From Micromonospora sp. NBC_00421 (GTDB taxonomy: Bacteria; Actinomycetota; Actinomycetes; Mycobacteriales; Micromonosporaceae), in contig NZ_CP107929.1 in assembly GCF_036017915.1 (NCBI RefSeq), forward strand, positions 1,116,001-1,180,000: 64,000 nt of DNA, in the 5' to 3' direction. Under the pieces are notes generated by a model. That model did no database searches, had not been told where the DNA came from, and saw only the letters and a list, made by a program, of their open reading frames with translations. The translations under genes were made by a program, and so were the position numbers. This document shows positions 55,813-64,000 of the stretch, in pieces (position 1 is the first letter of the stretch; the number at the start of each line of letters is the position of its first letter).

Positions 55813-56891
55813 GGTCGTGCCTCCTCGCGTGGCGACGCCACGGCTTCGACGGAACCCGACGCGGGCGCGGCGGGAACGACAGGTGCGCCGGCCTGGCCGG
55901 CGGTGAGCCGTCCCGTACGGTGCAGCCAGCCCACGGTGTCGACGAGCGTCTCACCGATCGGCCGGGGCGCCGGCCCCGCCGACCGGGCCACGTCCTGCGG
56001 GCGGGCGTCGACGGCGCAGACGTAGCAGGCCCCGTACTCGGCCGGGATGTGCCACGGCCACACCCGCTGCGCCAGGTCGGTGGCGTAGGCGAAGGGCAGC
56101 ATCGCCCGGGCCGGCAGGAACAGCGTGGGCAGCCGGCGGCCGGTCGCCTCGCGAACGGCCCGCAGGTAGCCGCGGGTACTCAGGTAGCGGCCCGGACCGA
56201 GGTGCCGCCCACCGTCCCCGGCCGGCGTAGTGGCCAGCTCCGCGAGCAGCGCGGCCGTGTCCCGGACGTCGCCGACCGGGAAGCCGCCGGTGGGCCACAT
56301 CGGCATCAGGCCGCGCAGCACGTTGCGCAGCCGGGCGTTCTGGTCGCCGAGCCTCGGGTCGTCCGGGCCCAGCAGGGCGGGCGGATAGGCGATCACCACC
56401 GGGTCGCCCTGCGCCTGGTGCCTCCTGGCGACCCGCTCCGCGGCGGCCTTGCTCGCCAGGTACGTCTCCCGGGCCGTGGTCGGTGGCGACTGCGGGCCCA
56501 CCGTCCCGGCCGCCGACGGCGCCAGCGCGCCGAACGTCGACACGTGCACCGAGCGCCCCACCCCGGCCCGGCGGGCCGCCGCGAGCACCACCTCGGTGCC
56601 GCGCGCGTTGGTCCGTCGGGTCGCCCCGTGCCACCGGCTGTCGAACGAGTAGACCGAGGCGGCGTGCACCAGCGCGTCGACACCACCGACGGCCCGGGCC
56701 ACCGCCGTCTCGTCCAGCACGTCGCCGACGCAGACCTGCACCGCGTCGCCGGGCACCGACAGCGGGGACAGGGCCGGGACGACCCGGTCCGGATCCCGGG
56801 CCAGCACCCGCACCCGGTGCCCGGCTGCGGCGAGCGCCGCCACCGTGTGCGCGCCGACGAAGCCCGTACCACCCGTCACGAGCACCAACAT
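55809..56891 (-). CDS. NAD-dependent epimerase/dehydratase-like extended SDR
   Basis: The 360-residue protein begins MLVLVTGGTGFVGAHT (Rossmann GxxGxxG), with HVSTFGAL and the YLASKAAAER active site typical of extended SDRs. A long C-terminal substrate domain ends in a Pro/Ala-rich tail of about 25 residues. Members modify sugars, sterols or dihydroflavonols. It is the first gene of a two-gene operon with the MDMPI-like protein and is divergent from the DUF1702 gene (232-bp gap). Confidence 0.87.
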   Translation of the reverse strand: MLVLVTGGTGFVGAHTVAALAAAGHRVRVLARDPDRVVPALSPLSVPGDAVQVCVGDVLDETAVARAVGGVDALVHAASVYSFDSRWHGATRRTNARGTEVVLAAARRAGVGRSVHVSTFGALAPSAAGTVGPQSPPTTARETYLASKAAAERVARRHQAQGDPVVIAYPPALLGPDDPRLGDQNARLRNVLRGLMPMWPTGGFPVGDVRDTAALLAELATTPAGDGGRHLGPGRYLSTRGYLRAVREATGRRLPTLFLPARAMLPFAYATDLAQRVWPWHIPAEYGACYVCAVDARPQDVARSAGPAPRPIGETLVDTVGWLHRTGRLTAGQAGAPVVPAAPASGSVEAVASPREEARP

Positions 56892-57123
56892 CGCGAGCTC
56901 CTCTCCGCCCGCGACCGGCGCGCAGACGCGCGGCGCGACGCTGCTGCCGGGCCTGGCGGGCGGCTCGATCGTGTCCCGCCCGCCAGCGGCGGGCTACTCC
57001 CAACGTGCCGTTGTCCGGCACTGCGTCGCAGGTCAGAGGGCAATCGGGAAGTGGCTGCGGGCGTCGCGCGGTCGGGAAGATTGACCAGTTGGATCGTCGA
57101 ATCTGGATGAATGGGAGCTACAG

Positions 57124-58110
57124 GTGGCCGGCACCATCAGGGCGCTCAGGCGCCGTGTCCTCACCCCAGACGTCAAGGAGACCCTCGTCTCCACCCGGGG
57201 CTTCCACGACAAGAATCCGGAGGCCCGCACCATCCTGGAGACGGTCGGTTCGTCATTTCTGACCGGGCTCTCCTCGGCCGCCGGCGCCCGCCGGGTGACC
57301 GACGTCGACACCGAGCTCGCCGAGCTGCCGACCCGCTTCCAGGGGTTCGCCTACGAGGGCGCGGCCATGGGCTTCGCGCTGGTCGACGCGCTCACCCCGG
57401 GAACACCCCGGCGCAGCGCCGAGTTCCTCGCCGGCACCGGCGACCGCCACGTCTACATGGCGTACGTCGGGATCGGCTGGGCGCTGGCGCGGCTGCCGAA
57501 GTTCCTGTGGCGGCGGGCCCTGGCCGCCGCCACCGACCCGCTGCTGCGCTGGCTCGTGCACGACGGCTACGGCTTCCACCAGGCGTACTTCCACACCGCG
57601 GAGTACGTGCACGGCCGGCGGGCGGTGACCGACTTCCCGTGGCCGCCCGAAGGCCCCACCGCGTACGCGGCCCGCGCCATCGACCAGGGCATCGGCCGGG
57701 CCACCTGGTTCGTCGCCGGCTGTGACCCGACGGTCGCCGCCGACCTGATCGACCGGTTCCCGGCGACGCGGCACGAGGACCTCTACAGCGGGGCGGGGCT
57801 CGCGGCGACGTACGCGGGCGGGTGCACCGCCGACGAGCTGCGGCTGTTCCTGGCCCGCTCGGGTGAGCACGCCCCGTTCGTCGCCCAGGCCAGCGCGTTC
57901 GCCGCGCAGGCCCGGATCCGGGCGGGGCTGCCGGTGCCGCACACGGAGCTGGCCACCCAGGTCTTCTGCCAGGCGTCGGCCGTCGACGCGGCTCGGGTCA
58001 CCGACGAGCTGATCCCCGCGGGCCCGGACGCCTCCGGTCGGCCGGCGTACGAGGTGTGGCGGCGAGCCGTGGCCGCGCGGTTCCGGGCCGACGCCCCGGT
58101 ACAGCCGTGA
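57124..58110 (+). CDS. DUF1702 protein of enediyne loci (UnbL-like)
   Basis: The 328-residue protein starts with LRRRVLTPDVKETLVSTRGF, the DUF1702 opening. It carries the family core blocks FLTGLSSA, GFAYEGAAMGFALVDAL and GYGFHQAYFHTAEYVHGRR, FNAG-like GIGRATWFVAGCDP. DUF1702 genes are part of the conserved accessory set next to enediyne polyketide synthases; the chemical role is not settled. GTG 57124 follows GGAG. Its last codons overlap the P450 start (GTGA), so the two are co-translated. Confidence 0.88.
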   Translation: MAGTIRALRRRVLTPDVKETLVSTRGFHDKNPEARTILETVGSSFLTGLSSAAGARRVTDVDTELAELPTRFQGFAYEGAAMGFALVDALTPGTPRRSAEFLAGTGDRHVYMAYVGIGWALARLPKFLWRRALAAATDPLLRWLVHDGYGFHQAYFHTAEYVHGRRAVTDFPWPPEGPTAYAARAIDQGIGRATWFVAGCDPTVAADLIDRFPATRHEDLYSGAGLAATYAGGCTADELRLFLARSGEHAPFVAQASAFAAQARIRAGLPVPHTELATQVFCQASAVDAARVTDELIPAGPDASGRPAYEVWRRAVAARFRADAPVQP

Positions 58111-59474
58111 CCGCGATCGCCGACCCGAACCGGCTGCGCCCGCCGGGCCCGTCGCCCTGGACCGCCCCGGCCCTGCTCGGGCGGATGGCCCGCAACCGGC
58201 TCGACGTCATGCGGGCGGTGTCCGCCCGGTACGGCGACGCGGTCCGGCTGCCGCTGGGGCCGAAGACGCTCTGGTTCTTCAACCATCCCGACCACGCCAA
58301 GCACGTGCTCGCCGAGAACCCGGGCAACTACCACAAGGGCATCGGGCTGGTGCACGCCCGCCGTACCCTCGGCGACGGCCTGCTCACCAGCGAGGGCGCG
58401 CTGTGGACCAAACAGCGCAAGGTGATCCAGCCGGTGTTCCAGGCCCGTCGGATCGCCCGCCAGGCCGACGCGGTCGCCGAGGAGGCGGTGCGGATGGCCG
58501 CCCGGCTGCAGCGCATGGTCGGTGCCGGCCCCGTCGACATCGGACACGAGATGACCGAGCTGACCCTCGGCGTGCTGGGCCGCACGTTGCTCGACGCGGA
58601 CCTCGGCGAGTTCGGGGGGATCGGCGCGGCGTTCGAGGCGGTGCAGGACCAGGCGATCTTCGAGATGATGTCGCTGGGCGCCGTGCCGACCTGGGTGCCG
58701 CTGCCCCGGCAACGGCGCTTCCGTCGGGCCCGTGCCGAGCTGCAGGAGATCGTCGACCGGCTGGTGGCACACCGGCGGGCGGAGCCCGGCGGCATCGCCG
58801 ACCGCGACGACGTGGTGTCCCGCCTGATCGGGTCGACCAGCCGGGAGGCCGACCCCCGGGTGGCCCGACAGCGGATGCGCGACGAGCTGGTCACCCTGCT
58901 GCTGGCCGGGCACGAGACCACCGCCAGCACCCTGACCTGGGCCTTCTATCTCCTCGACCGGCACCACGAGGTGTGGGAGCGGATGCACGCCGAGGCCGTC
59001 GAGGTGCTCGGTGACCGCAACCCGGTGTACGAGGACCTGCACCGGCTGCGGTACACCGCGATGGTGGTCGACGAGGTGATGCGGCTGTACCCGCCGGTGT
59101 GGCTGCTGCCCCGCATCGCCCAGGGCGACGACGTGGTGGGCGGCTGGCACGTGCCCGCCGGCGCGGACGTCGTGCTGTGCCCGTACACCCTGCACCGGCA
59201 CCCGGAGTTCTGGCCCGACCCGGACCGCTTCGACCCGGAGCGCTTCGACCCGGACCGGCGCACCGACCGGCCGCGGTACGCCTACCTCCCGTTCGGCGCC
59301 GGCCCCCGCTTCTGCGTCGGCAACAACCTCGGCCTGCTGGAGGCGGTGTTCGTCCTGGCCTGCGTGACCCGGCAGCTGCGCCTGTCGCTGCGACCCGGGC
59401 ACCCGGTGGTGCCGGAGCCGATGTTGACCCTGCGGGTGCGCGGCGCCCTGCCGATGCACGTCTACGAGGCCTGA
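58107..59474 (+). CDS. cytochrome P450 of the enediyne locus
   Basis: GTG 58107 overlaps the DUF1702 stop, giving 455 residues. P450 landmarks are complete: I-helix LLAGHETTAS, ExxR in DEVMRLYPP, FDPERFDPDR and the heme loop FGAGPRFCVGNN with the Cys ligand. It should oxidise the polyene or a later enediyne intermediate with electrons from partner ferredoxins not encoded here. Coupling to DUF1702 and closeness to the enediyne PKS suggest a pathway role, although the exact step cannot be told. Confidence 0.92.
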   Translation: MTAIADPNRLRPPGPSPWTAPALLGRMARNRLDVMRAVSARYGDAVRLPLGPKTLWFFNHPDHAKHVLAENPGNYHKGIGLVHARRTLGDGLLTSEGALWTKQRKVIQPVFQARRIARQADAVAEEAVRMAARLQRMVGAGPVDIGHEMTELTLGVLGRTLLDADLGEFGGIGAAFEAVQDQAIFEMMSLGAVPTWVPLPRQRRFRRARAELQEIVDRLVAHRRAEPGGIADRDDVVSRLIGSTSREADPRVARQRMRDELVTLLLAGHETTASTLTWAFYLLDRHHEVWERMHAEAVEVLGDRNPVYEDLHRLRYTAMVVDEVMRLYPPVWLLPRIAQGDDVVGGWHVPAGADVVLCPYTLHRHPEFWPDPDRFDPERFDPDRRTDRPRYAYLPFGAGPRFCVGNNLGLLEAVFVLACVTRQLRLSLRPGHPVVPEPMLTLRVRGALPMHVYEA

Positions 59475-59625
59475 CCCCGCCCCCGCCCCGACCTGGCGCA
59501 ATCGGTGCTTCCCGGCCGGTTGCGCCTCGTCGTGTCCGCCGGACGGCGGCGTCGCGGGTGGTGCCCCGTCGTGGTCCGAGCTCCCAGCGCCCTTCGGTGC
59601 GGCCGGATCCACAGGCGGGCACGGT

Positions 59626-59668
59626 GACGGCCGGGCGACCACGCGGGGTGCGTGGCCGCCCGGCCGTC
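59626..59668. terminator. 19-bp hairpin between convergent enediyne genes
   Basis: GACGGCCGGGCGACCACGC pairs with GCGTGGCCGCCCGGCCGTC with a single mismatch and a 5-base loop. It separates the P450 gene from the convergent flavin reductase/PKS operon. A second small hairpin (GGCCCGGTG/CACCGGGCC) follows within 20 bases. Confidence 0.7.
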
Positions 59669-59703
59669 GGCGGGTGGGCCCGGTGGGCACCGGGCCGACC
59701 CGG

Positions 59704-60222
59704 TCAGTCCTTGCCGACCTCGCAGAACCGGCCGCCGTGGAACAGCAGCGCGTCGCTGCTGCCGCCCCGGCCGGTGCCGAGCACGGAGCCGAGGAAGATG
59801 GAGTGGTCGCCGCCGTCGTACACGGCCGCCAGCTTGCACTCCACCCAGGCCACGTTCCCGGACACGATCGGCGCCCCGGTGTGCGGGCCCGTCTCGCACC
59901 GCACCGTGGCGAACTCCCGCTCGTCGCGGGGCCGGCTGGAGCTGGCGAAGTAGCGCGCCAGCCCCTCCTGGCCGGCGGCCAGGATGGACACCGCGAAGGT
60001 GCCCTGCGCCAGGACGGTGTCGTGCATGACGGAGCTGCGCTTCACGCACACCAGCACCATCGCCGGGTCCAGCGACACCGAGGTGAACGCGTTCGCGGTC
60101 ATCCCGTGCGGCAGGTCCCGGCCGGACGTCACCACCGTCACGCCGGTGGCGAACATCCCCATCACCGCCCGCAGTTCGGCGTGGTCGGCCGTGGAGGTCT
60201 GTTGCTGGTCCGCTCTGGTCAC
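59704..60222 (-). CDS. flavin reductase (enediyne E6-type)
   Basis: The 172-residue protein is a FMN-binding split-barrel reductase: MGMFATGVTVVTS, then GMTANAFTSVSLDPAMVLVC and FHGGRFCEVG near the end. It supplies reduced flavin to partner monooxygenases, as SgcE6 does in C-1027 biosynthesis. It ends the minus-strand run thioesterase-PKS, with a 3-base gap to the thioesterase gene. The group D monooxygenase at 36.6 kb could be one user, but other partners probably lie outside the window. Confidence 0.88.
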   Translation of the reverse strand: MTRADQQQTSTADHAELRAVMGMFATGVTVVTSGRDLPHGMTANAFTSVSLDPAMVLVCVKRSSVMHDTVLAQGTFAVSILAAGQEGLARYFASSSRPRDEREFATVRCETGPHTGAPIVSGNVAWVECKLAAVYDGGDHSIFLGSVLGTGRGGSSDALLFHGGRFCEVGKD

Positions 60223-60225
60223 GGC

Positions 60226-60702
60226 TCAGCCCTCCCCGACGCCTTCGAGGACCTTGCGCTGGCCGCCCGCGGCGGGGGCCACCGCGTACCGCGACAACGC
60301 CGTCCGCAGGGTGTCCGGTACCCGCGTCGGGCGGGTGTCGGTGTTCGGGCCGCGCATGCACGCGATCCGCTGCCGTCCCCGGGCCACCAGCTCCTCGAAG
60401 CCGTCGCGTAGCCGCACGTAGTCGAAGGCGAAGCCGATCTGGGTCTGGGTGAGGTCCTCCAGCCGCATCCGGATCGACAACTCGTCGAACGCGGTGATCT
60501 CGGTGAAGAACTCGCACTCGCACTTGAGGGTGAACAGCTTCAGGTCGTCGCGGATGTCCGCCAGGACCTCCGGTGCCTGCTCGCGCAGGAACATCTCCCG
60601 GCACCGGCCCTGCCAGCGCAGGTAGTTGACGTAGTAGACGTTTCCGACGAGGTTGGTCTCCTCGAAACCGACCAGGTGCCGGTACTCGTAGTAGGACTCC
60701 AC
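60226..60702 (-). CDS. enediyne thioesterase (E10/TEBC type)
   Basis: The 158-residue hotdog-fold protein opens YYEYRHLVGFEETNLVGNVY and continues YVNYLRWQGRCREMFL, the diagnostic block of TEBC/SgcE10 proteins. It releases the polyene (such as a heptaene) from the enediyne PKS. ATG 60702 lies 4 bases from the PKS stop, so it is expressed with the synthase. The conserved Arg in RWQGRCRE and the FEET acid are present, so it looks active. Confidence 0.93.
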   Translation of the reverse strand: MESYYEYRHLVGFEETNLVGNVYYVNYLRWQGRCREMFLREQAPEVLADIRDDLKLFTLKCECEFFTEITAFDELSIRMRLEDLTQTQIGFAFDYVRLRDGFEELVARGRQRIACMRGPNTDTRPTRVPDTLRTALSRYAVAPAAGGQRKVLEGVGEG

Positions 60703-60706
60703 GACT

Positions 60707-63700
60707 TCACCTGCTTCCTTGCGCCATCATCGTGAACACCACCGGCTCCTCGACGTCGTCGAGCGCGGTCACGAAGGTGGCGATCCGCGCCGCCCCCGAC
60801 CGCAGGGCCACCCAGCCGGCCGGGCCGTTCGGCTCGGCCACCAGGTCGACCCGGGCATGGCCGTTCTTGCGTAGGCACTCGACCGCGCCCCAGACCCGGG
60901 TGGCCGCGACGGACAGGTCCTCGCCCTGCTCCCGGGCCAGCAGCGTGGCCAGGGCGAGCCCGTCGGGGCCGATCAGGCCGGCCCACTCGTCACCGGAGCG
61001 GGCCGAGGCCAGCTCCACGTCGCACCCCACCGCCGCCGAGGCGCCGGCGACGGCGACGGTGACCCCGCCCCCGTGCGAGGCGGAGATCCGCACGTCGGCG
61101 TCGACCTCCGGCTTGCCGTCCGGCCGGTAGCGCACCGTCGTCTCCGTGCCCAGCGCCCAGCTCACCGCGCGGGCGGTCTGCCGGCGGCGGGCAGCCGTAC
61201 CGGTGGCGTCCGCGTCGTCGGGTCGCACCACGACGCGCAGCTCGTCGGGGAGGAACGCGCCGACCCGCCGCTCCAGGTACGGGCCGACCAGCGCCGGCAG
61301 CCACGGCCCCGTGCCGTCCTGCTTGCGTACGGCGTGCAGGCGTAGCCCTTCCCACCGCTCGACGACGTTGCCGTCGGCGTCGCAGACGTCCACGTCGTAG
61401 TGGTACGTGTCGCCCTGGCGCAGCCGTTCCACCGCGTGGATGGTGACGGTGTCCAGGGTGGCGGCGACCTTCGGATCGGCCAGGTGCAGCCGCTCGACGG
61501 CGCCCGGCAGCAGGGTCGCGTCCGGCACGCAGCACTGCAACGCGTGCATCACCGTGTCCCGGGTGCCCGGGTCGGCCAGGACCAGGTCACCGGGGCGGTA
61601 CCGGGCGAACCACCCGTCGACCGGCCGGTTGGACACCCGCGCCGTGCAGCTCGTCGCCGCCAGGTCCGTATAGCCCAGCAGGCGCTGGAACCGCCGTCCC
61701 TGGAACAGCACCGGTCCGTACAGGTCGCGGGCCGGGTCGATCGGCAGCAACTCCGCCGCGGCGGAGCCCGGCCGGGGCTCGACCCGCAGCGTCCGGTCCC
61801 ACCGCAGCCGGGCCCGGAAGTGGTCGGCGGCGAAGTTGGTGTCGCTGCTGCGTACCACCGCCTGGACCGTACCGTCGGCGGCGGCGAGCACCGCGATCCG
61901 GATCGTGGTGCCGCCCGCGGGTGGCACCACGATCGGCCGCAGCAGCTCGACGTCCTCCAGCACCGGGGCCGTCGTGCGCCCGGTGAGCGCCGAGGCCGCC
62001 TGCGCCATCGCCTCCATGCCCAGCACGGCGGGGAAGAGCAGGTCCCCGTCGAGCAGGTGGTCGGGCAGGTAGAGGTCGTCCTCGGCGGTCAGGTCGGCGT
62101 CCACGACCAGCTCCACGCCCGGGTAGTGCACCTGCAGCCGGTCGACGAAGCGCAGCAGCGGCACGTCGCACCGCTCCAGCGTGACCGTCGGCAGGCCGTC
62201 GGCGCGACCCATCACCACAAGCGTCTGCGGTGCGGCCGGGCTGGCCAGCACCTCCTTCAGCGTCGCGATGCCGGCCTCCACCGGGATCGGCGCGATGCCG
62301 TCGCGGGTGAGGGCCTCCAGCACCCCGAGCCGCTCGCCCATGCCGGCGCCGGACCACACCGACCACTCCAGCGCCAGGCACCGGATGTGCGGGTAGTCCT
62401 CGCCGACCTTGCGGGTCAGGTCGGTCATCCAGTCGTTGGCCGTGGCGTAGTGCCCCTCGCCGCGCAGCCCGGCCCGGCCGATGATGCTGCCGAAGGTGAC
62501 AAGCAGCCGCAACGTGTGCGGGTCGGTCGCGGCGAGCACGGCCTCCAGCCCGTCGATCTTCGGGGCGAGGGTCCGCCGGAACGTGGCCTCGTCGAGGTTG
62601 GCCACCGCCGTCGGCTCGTTGCGGCCGGCGCCGTGCAGCACGCCGGTGACCGGGCCGAGGACCCGCTCGATGTCGTTGACGGCCGCCTTCACCTCGTCCA
62701 GCGCGGTGATGTCCGCGCGGGCGTAGTGGAAGCGCACCCCGGCGGCGGTGAGCCGGTCGAGGTTGGCCGCCAGCTCCGCGTCGGTCGCCGGATCGGAGCG
62801 GCCGATCAGGCCCACCGCCGCGAGGGTGTCCCGGCCCAGGGCCAGGGCGCACTCCGCGGTGATGCCCTTGCCGCCGCCGGTGACCAGCAGCACGTCCTCC
62901 ACGCCGAGCCCCGGCCCGCCGTTGGGCGCCAGGGTCGCCGGCCGCAGCACCGGCACGTACCGGTTGCCGTCGGCGTCGTAGTGCACCTCGCTGAACCCGG
63001 CGGTGGCCGCCACGTCGGCGACCACCCGGGTCACCGTGGCCGTCACCGCCTCCTCGGACGGTGCGTCGGCGAGCGGCAGGGTGACCACAGTGGTGGCGAT
63101 CTCCGGGTGTTCCTGGTGCAGCGTCTTGGCCAGGCCGGCGGCGTTGCGCCGGTCGCCGACCGTCACGAACCGGACGGCGGTGCCCTGTGCCAGCGCGGCC
63201 CGCGCCGCCCGCAGCATCACCGGGATGTGCTCGGGCTGGCAGTCGCGGGGCAGGCACAGCAGCACCCCGCCGCCGACCCGGGCCTGTTGCAGCGCCGTGC
63301 GCAGTGGCTCGGCGAGTGCGCTGTGCCCGGCGGTGAACGCCTGCCATCCGCCGTCGACCGGGGCGTCGACCCGGGGCCCGACCTCGGTGGGCACCAGGTC
63401 GACGGCGAACGCCCGCACCCACGGCGCCACCCCGGCGATCGACGTGTCCGACTCGTCGGTGTCGGCCGTGGCGCCGGCGTCGTCGAGGATCTGCGCGATC
63501 TCCGCCACAGTGGCGGTGGCGTAGCTGGAGGTCAGCGTCGGCGCCGCCACGTTGAGCTCCCGGGCGGCCTGGTTGACGATCTGGCCGACGGTGATCGAGC
63601 TGAGGTGCAGCTCGTCGAGCGGCCGGCTGTCCGGCCGCACCGCCTCCAGGGGAAGCTCCGCCCGCTCGGCGGCGAGCCGGCGCAGCAACCCCAGGCTGTC

Positions 63701-64000
63701 GACCGTGGCGCCGGGCCCGGAGACCGCCACCGACGCGCCGCCCGGCGCCACCGCGACGGCGGCCGGCTCCTCGGCGGTACGGGCCACCGCGAAGTCCCCG
63801 GCCGGCGCCGACTCGGCGGGGCTGGCGAAGAAGCGCAGCGGCCGGCCCGGCTCCAGTGGCCGGGTGAACCGGTCCTGGAACAACGCCCCGTGGTTGACCG
63901 GCGCCCCCGCCGCGTACGCCGCGCCGACCGCGTTGAGCAGGCCCGCGAGGGAGAGGCTGTCGGTCTCCAGCGAGATCGTCGGCACCTGCGGGGCGATGTC
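60707..64000 (-). CDS. pksE: enediyne polyketide synthase PKSE, C-terminal part (partial)
   Basis: The frame is open to the right edge, so the KS and AT domains lie outside the window. What is present, in N-to-C order: the PKSE-type ACP (about 63,690-63,490, DELHLSSITVGQIVNQ), a KR (LLVTGGGKGITAE near 62,880; SIIGRAG and Y-A-T-A-N near 62,450), a DH (LPDHLLDGDLLFP, about 62,050) and the integral phosphopantetheinyl transferase (GCDVELA near 61,020; WGAVECLRKNG near 60,880). This order is unique to enediyne synthases, which self-phosphopantetheinylate and make the polyene precursor of the warhead. At least 1098 codons are visible of an expected 1900 or more. Confidence 0.96.
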   Translation of the reverse strand, partial: DIAPQVPTISLETDSLSLAGLLNAVGAAYAAGAPVNHGALFQDRFTRPLEPGRPLRFFASPAESAPAGDFAVARTAEEPAAVAVAPGGASVAVSGPGATVDSLGLLRRLAAERAELPLEAVRPDSRPLDELHLSSITVGQIVNQAARELNVAAPTLTSSYATATVAEIAQILDDAGATADTDESDTSIAGVAPWVRAFAVDLVPTEVGPRVDAPVDGGWQAFTAGHSALAEPLRTALQQARVGGGVLLCLPRDCQPEHIPVMLRAARAALAQGTAVRFVTVGDRRNAAGLAKTLHQEHPEIATTVVTLPLADAPSEEAVTATVTRVVADVAATAGFSEVHYDADGNRYVPVLRPATLAPNGGPGLGVEDVLLVTGGGKGITAECALALGRDTLAAVGLIGRSDPATDAELAANLDRLTAAGVRFHYARADITALDEVKAAVNDIERVLGPVTGVLHGAGRNEPTAVANLDEATFRRTLAPKIDGLEAVLAATDPHTLRLLVTFGSIIGRAGLRGEGHYATANDWMTDLTRKVGEDYPHIRCLALEWSVWSGAGMGERLGVLEALTRDGIAPIPVEAGIATLKEVLASPAAPQTLVVMGRADGLPTVTLERCDVPLLRFVDRLQVHYPGVELVVDADLTAEDDLYLPDHLLDGDLLFPAVLGMEAMAQAASALTGRTTAPVLEDVELLRPIVVPPAGGTTIRIAVLAAADGTVQAVVRSSDTNFAADHFRARLRWDRTLRVEPRPGSAAAELLPIDPARDLYGPVLFQGRRFQRLLGYTDLAATSCTARVSNRPVDGWFARYRPGDLVLADPGTRDTVMHALQCCVPDATLLPGAVERLHLADPKVAATLDTVTIHAVERLRQGDTYHYDVDVCDADGNVVERWEGLRLHAVRKQDGTGPWLPALVGPYLERRVGAFLPDELRVVVRPDDADATGTAARRRQTARAVSWALGTETTVRYRPDGKPEVDADVRISASHGGGVTVAVAGASAAVGCDVELASARSGDEWAGLIGPDGLALATLLAREQGEDLSVAATRVWGAVECLRKNGHARVDLVAEPNGPAGWVALRSGAARIATFVTALDDVEEPVVFTMMAQGSR

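Noticed and set aside
57783-59690. 635-codon minus-strand frame opposite DUF1702 and P450
   Set aside because: Antisense shadow; the plus strand has a heme loop, ExxR and I-helix motif.

Overview
The window is very GC-rich, uses GTG starts often, and carries actinomycete hallmarks: a mycothiol-dependent isomerase-like protein, an enediyne polyketide locus, ECF sigma factors and MmyB-type XRE regulators. It looks like a Micromonosporaceae chromosome, probably Micromonospora; this is an inference from content, not a database match. It is an accessory region with parts of three natural-product loci, a candidate immune/cell-death pair and many gene remnants.

Bases 1-5.4 kb: two secreted multidomain carbohydrate-active proteins (ThuA/DUF1080/CBM6/lectin and PQQ-type sugar dehydrogenase/PKD/CBM6/lectin). 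Their ricin-B tails are the same 385-bp sequence. Bases 5.5-7.5 kb: a graveyard of frameshifted remnants (TPR regulator, SDR, TetR, MFS transporter). Bases 7.5-13.7 kb: a small NRPS operon (free PCP, free A domain, C-A-PCP-reductase) that reads as a split two-module line with reductive release. Two ABC-F genes follow (13.9-16.9 kb); the first lacks the P-loop of its second ATPase domain. Its upstream region holds a clear promoter and a minimal ORF, suggesting attenuation control.

Bases 17.6-19.6 kb: a TetX-like flavin monooxygenase and a TetR regulator, with the same paired palindromes before both genes. Then come a RibD-like pseudogene, a nucleotidyltransferase and an AEC transporter. Bases 21.9-25.6 kb: a small helical protein translationally coupled to a 1092-residue STAND/NLR-like ATPase with TPR repeats. 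The two share a short Gly/Ala-rich motif (C-terminal in one, N-terminal in the other), as expected of amyloid-signalling NLR systems.

Bases 26.7-35.6 kb: a compact, unfamiliar biosynthetic set: PhyH dioxygenase, SGNH hydrolase, carbamoyltransferase with tiny partners, lone C domain, HydE/PylB-like radical SAM enzyme, truncated adenylating enzyme and carrier protein. Two of its genes carry TTA codons. Bases 36-54 kb: mixed metabolic and regulatory genes (CBM2 protein, group D flavin monooxygenase, DUF899, XRE regulator, epoxide-hydrolase-like enzyme, DGPF protein with ECF42-like sigma factor, SDRs, MFS pump, GMC oxidoreductase, TetR with carotenoid oxygenase, membrane protein, CopC-like protein, two AhpD-like proteins).

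Bases 54.1-64 kb: a regulator, an MDMPI/epimerase pair, and the edge of an enediyne cluster: DUF1702, P450, flavin reductase, E10-type thioesterase and the C-terminal part of the enediyne PKS, which runs off the right end. Assignments rest on reading translated motifs only; no searches were run.
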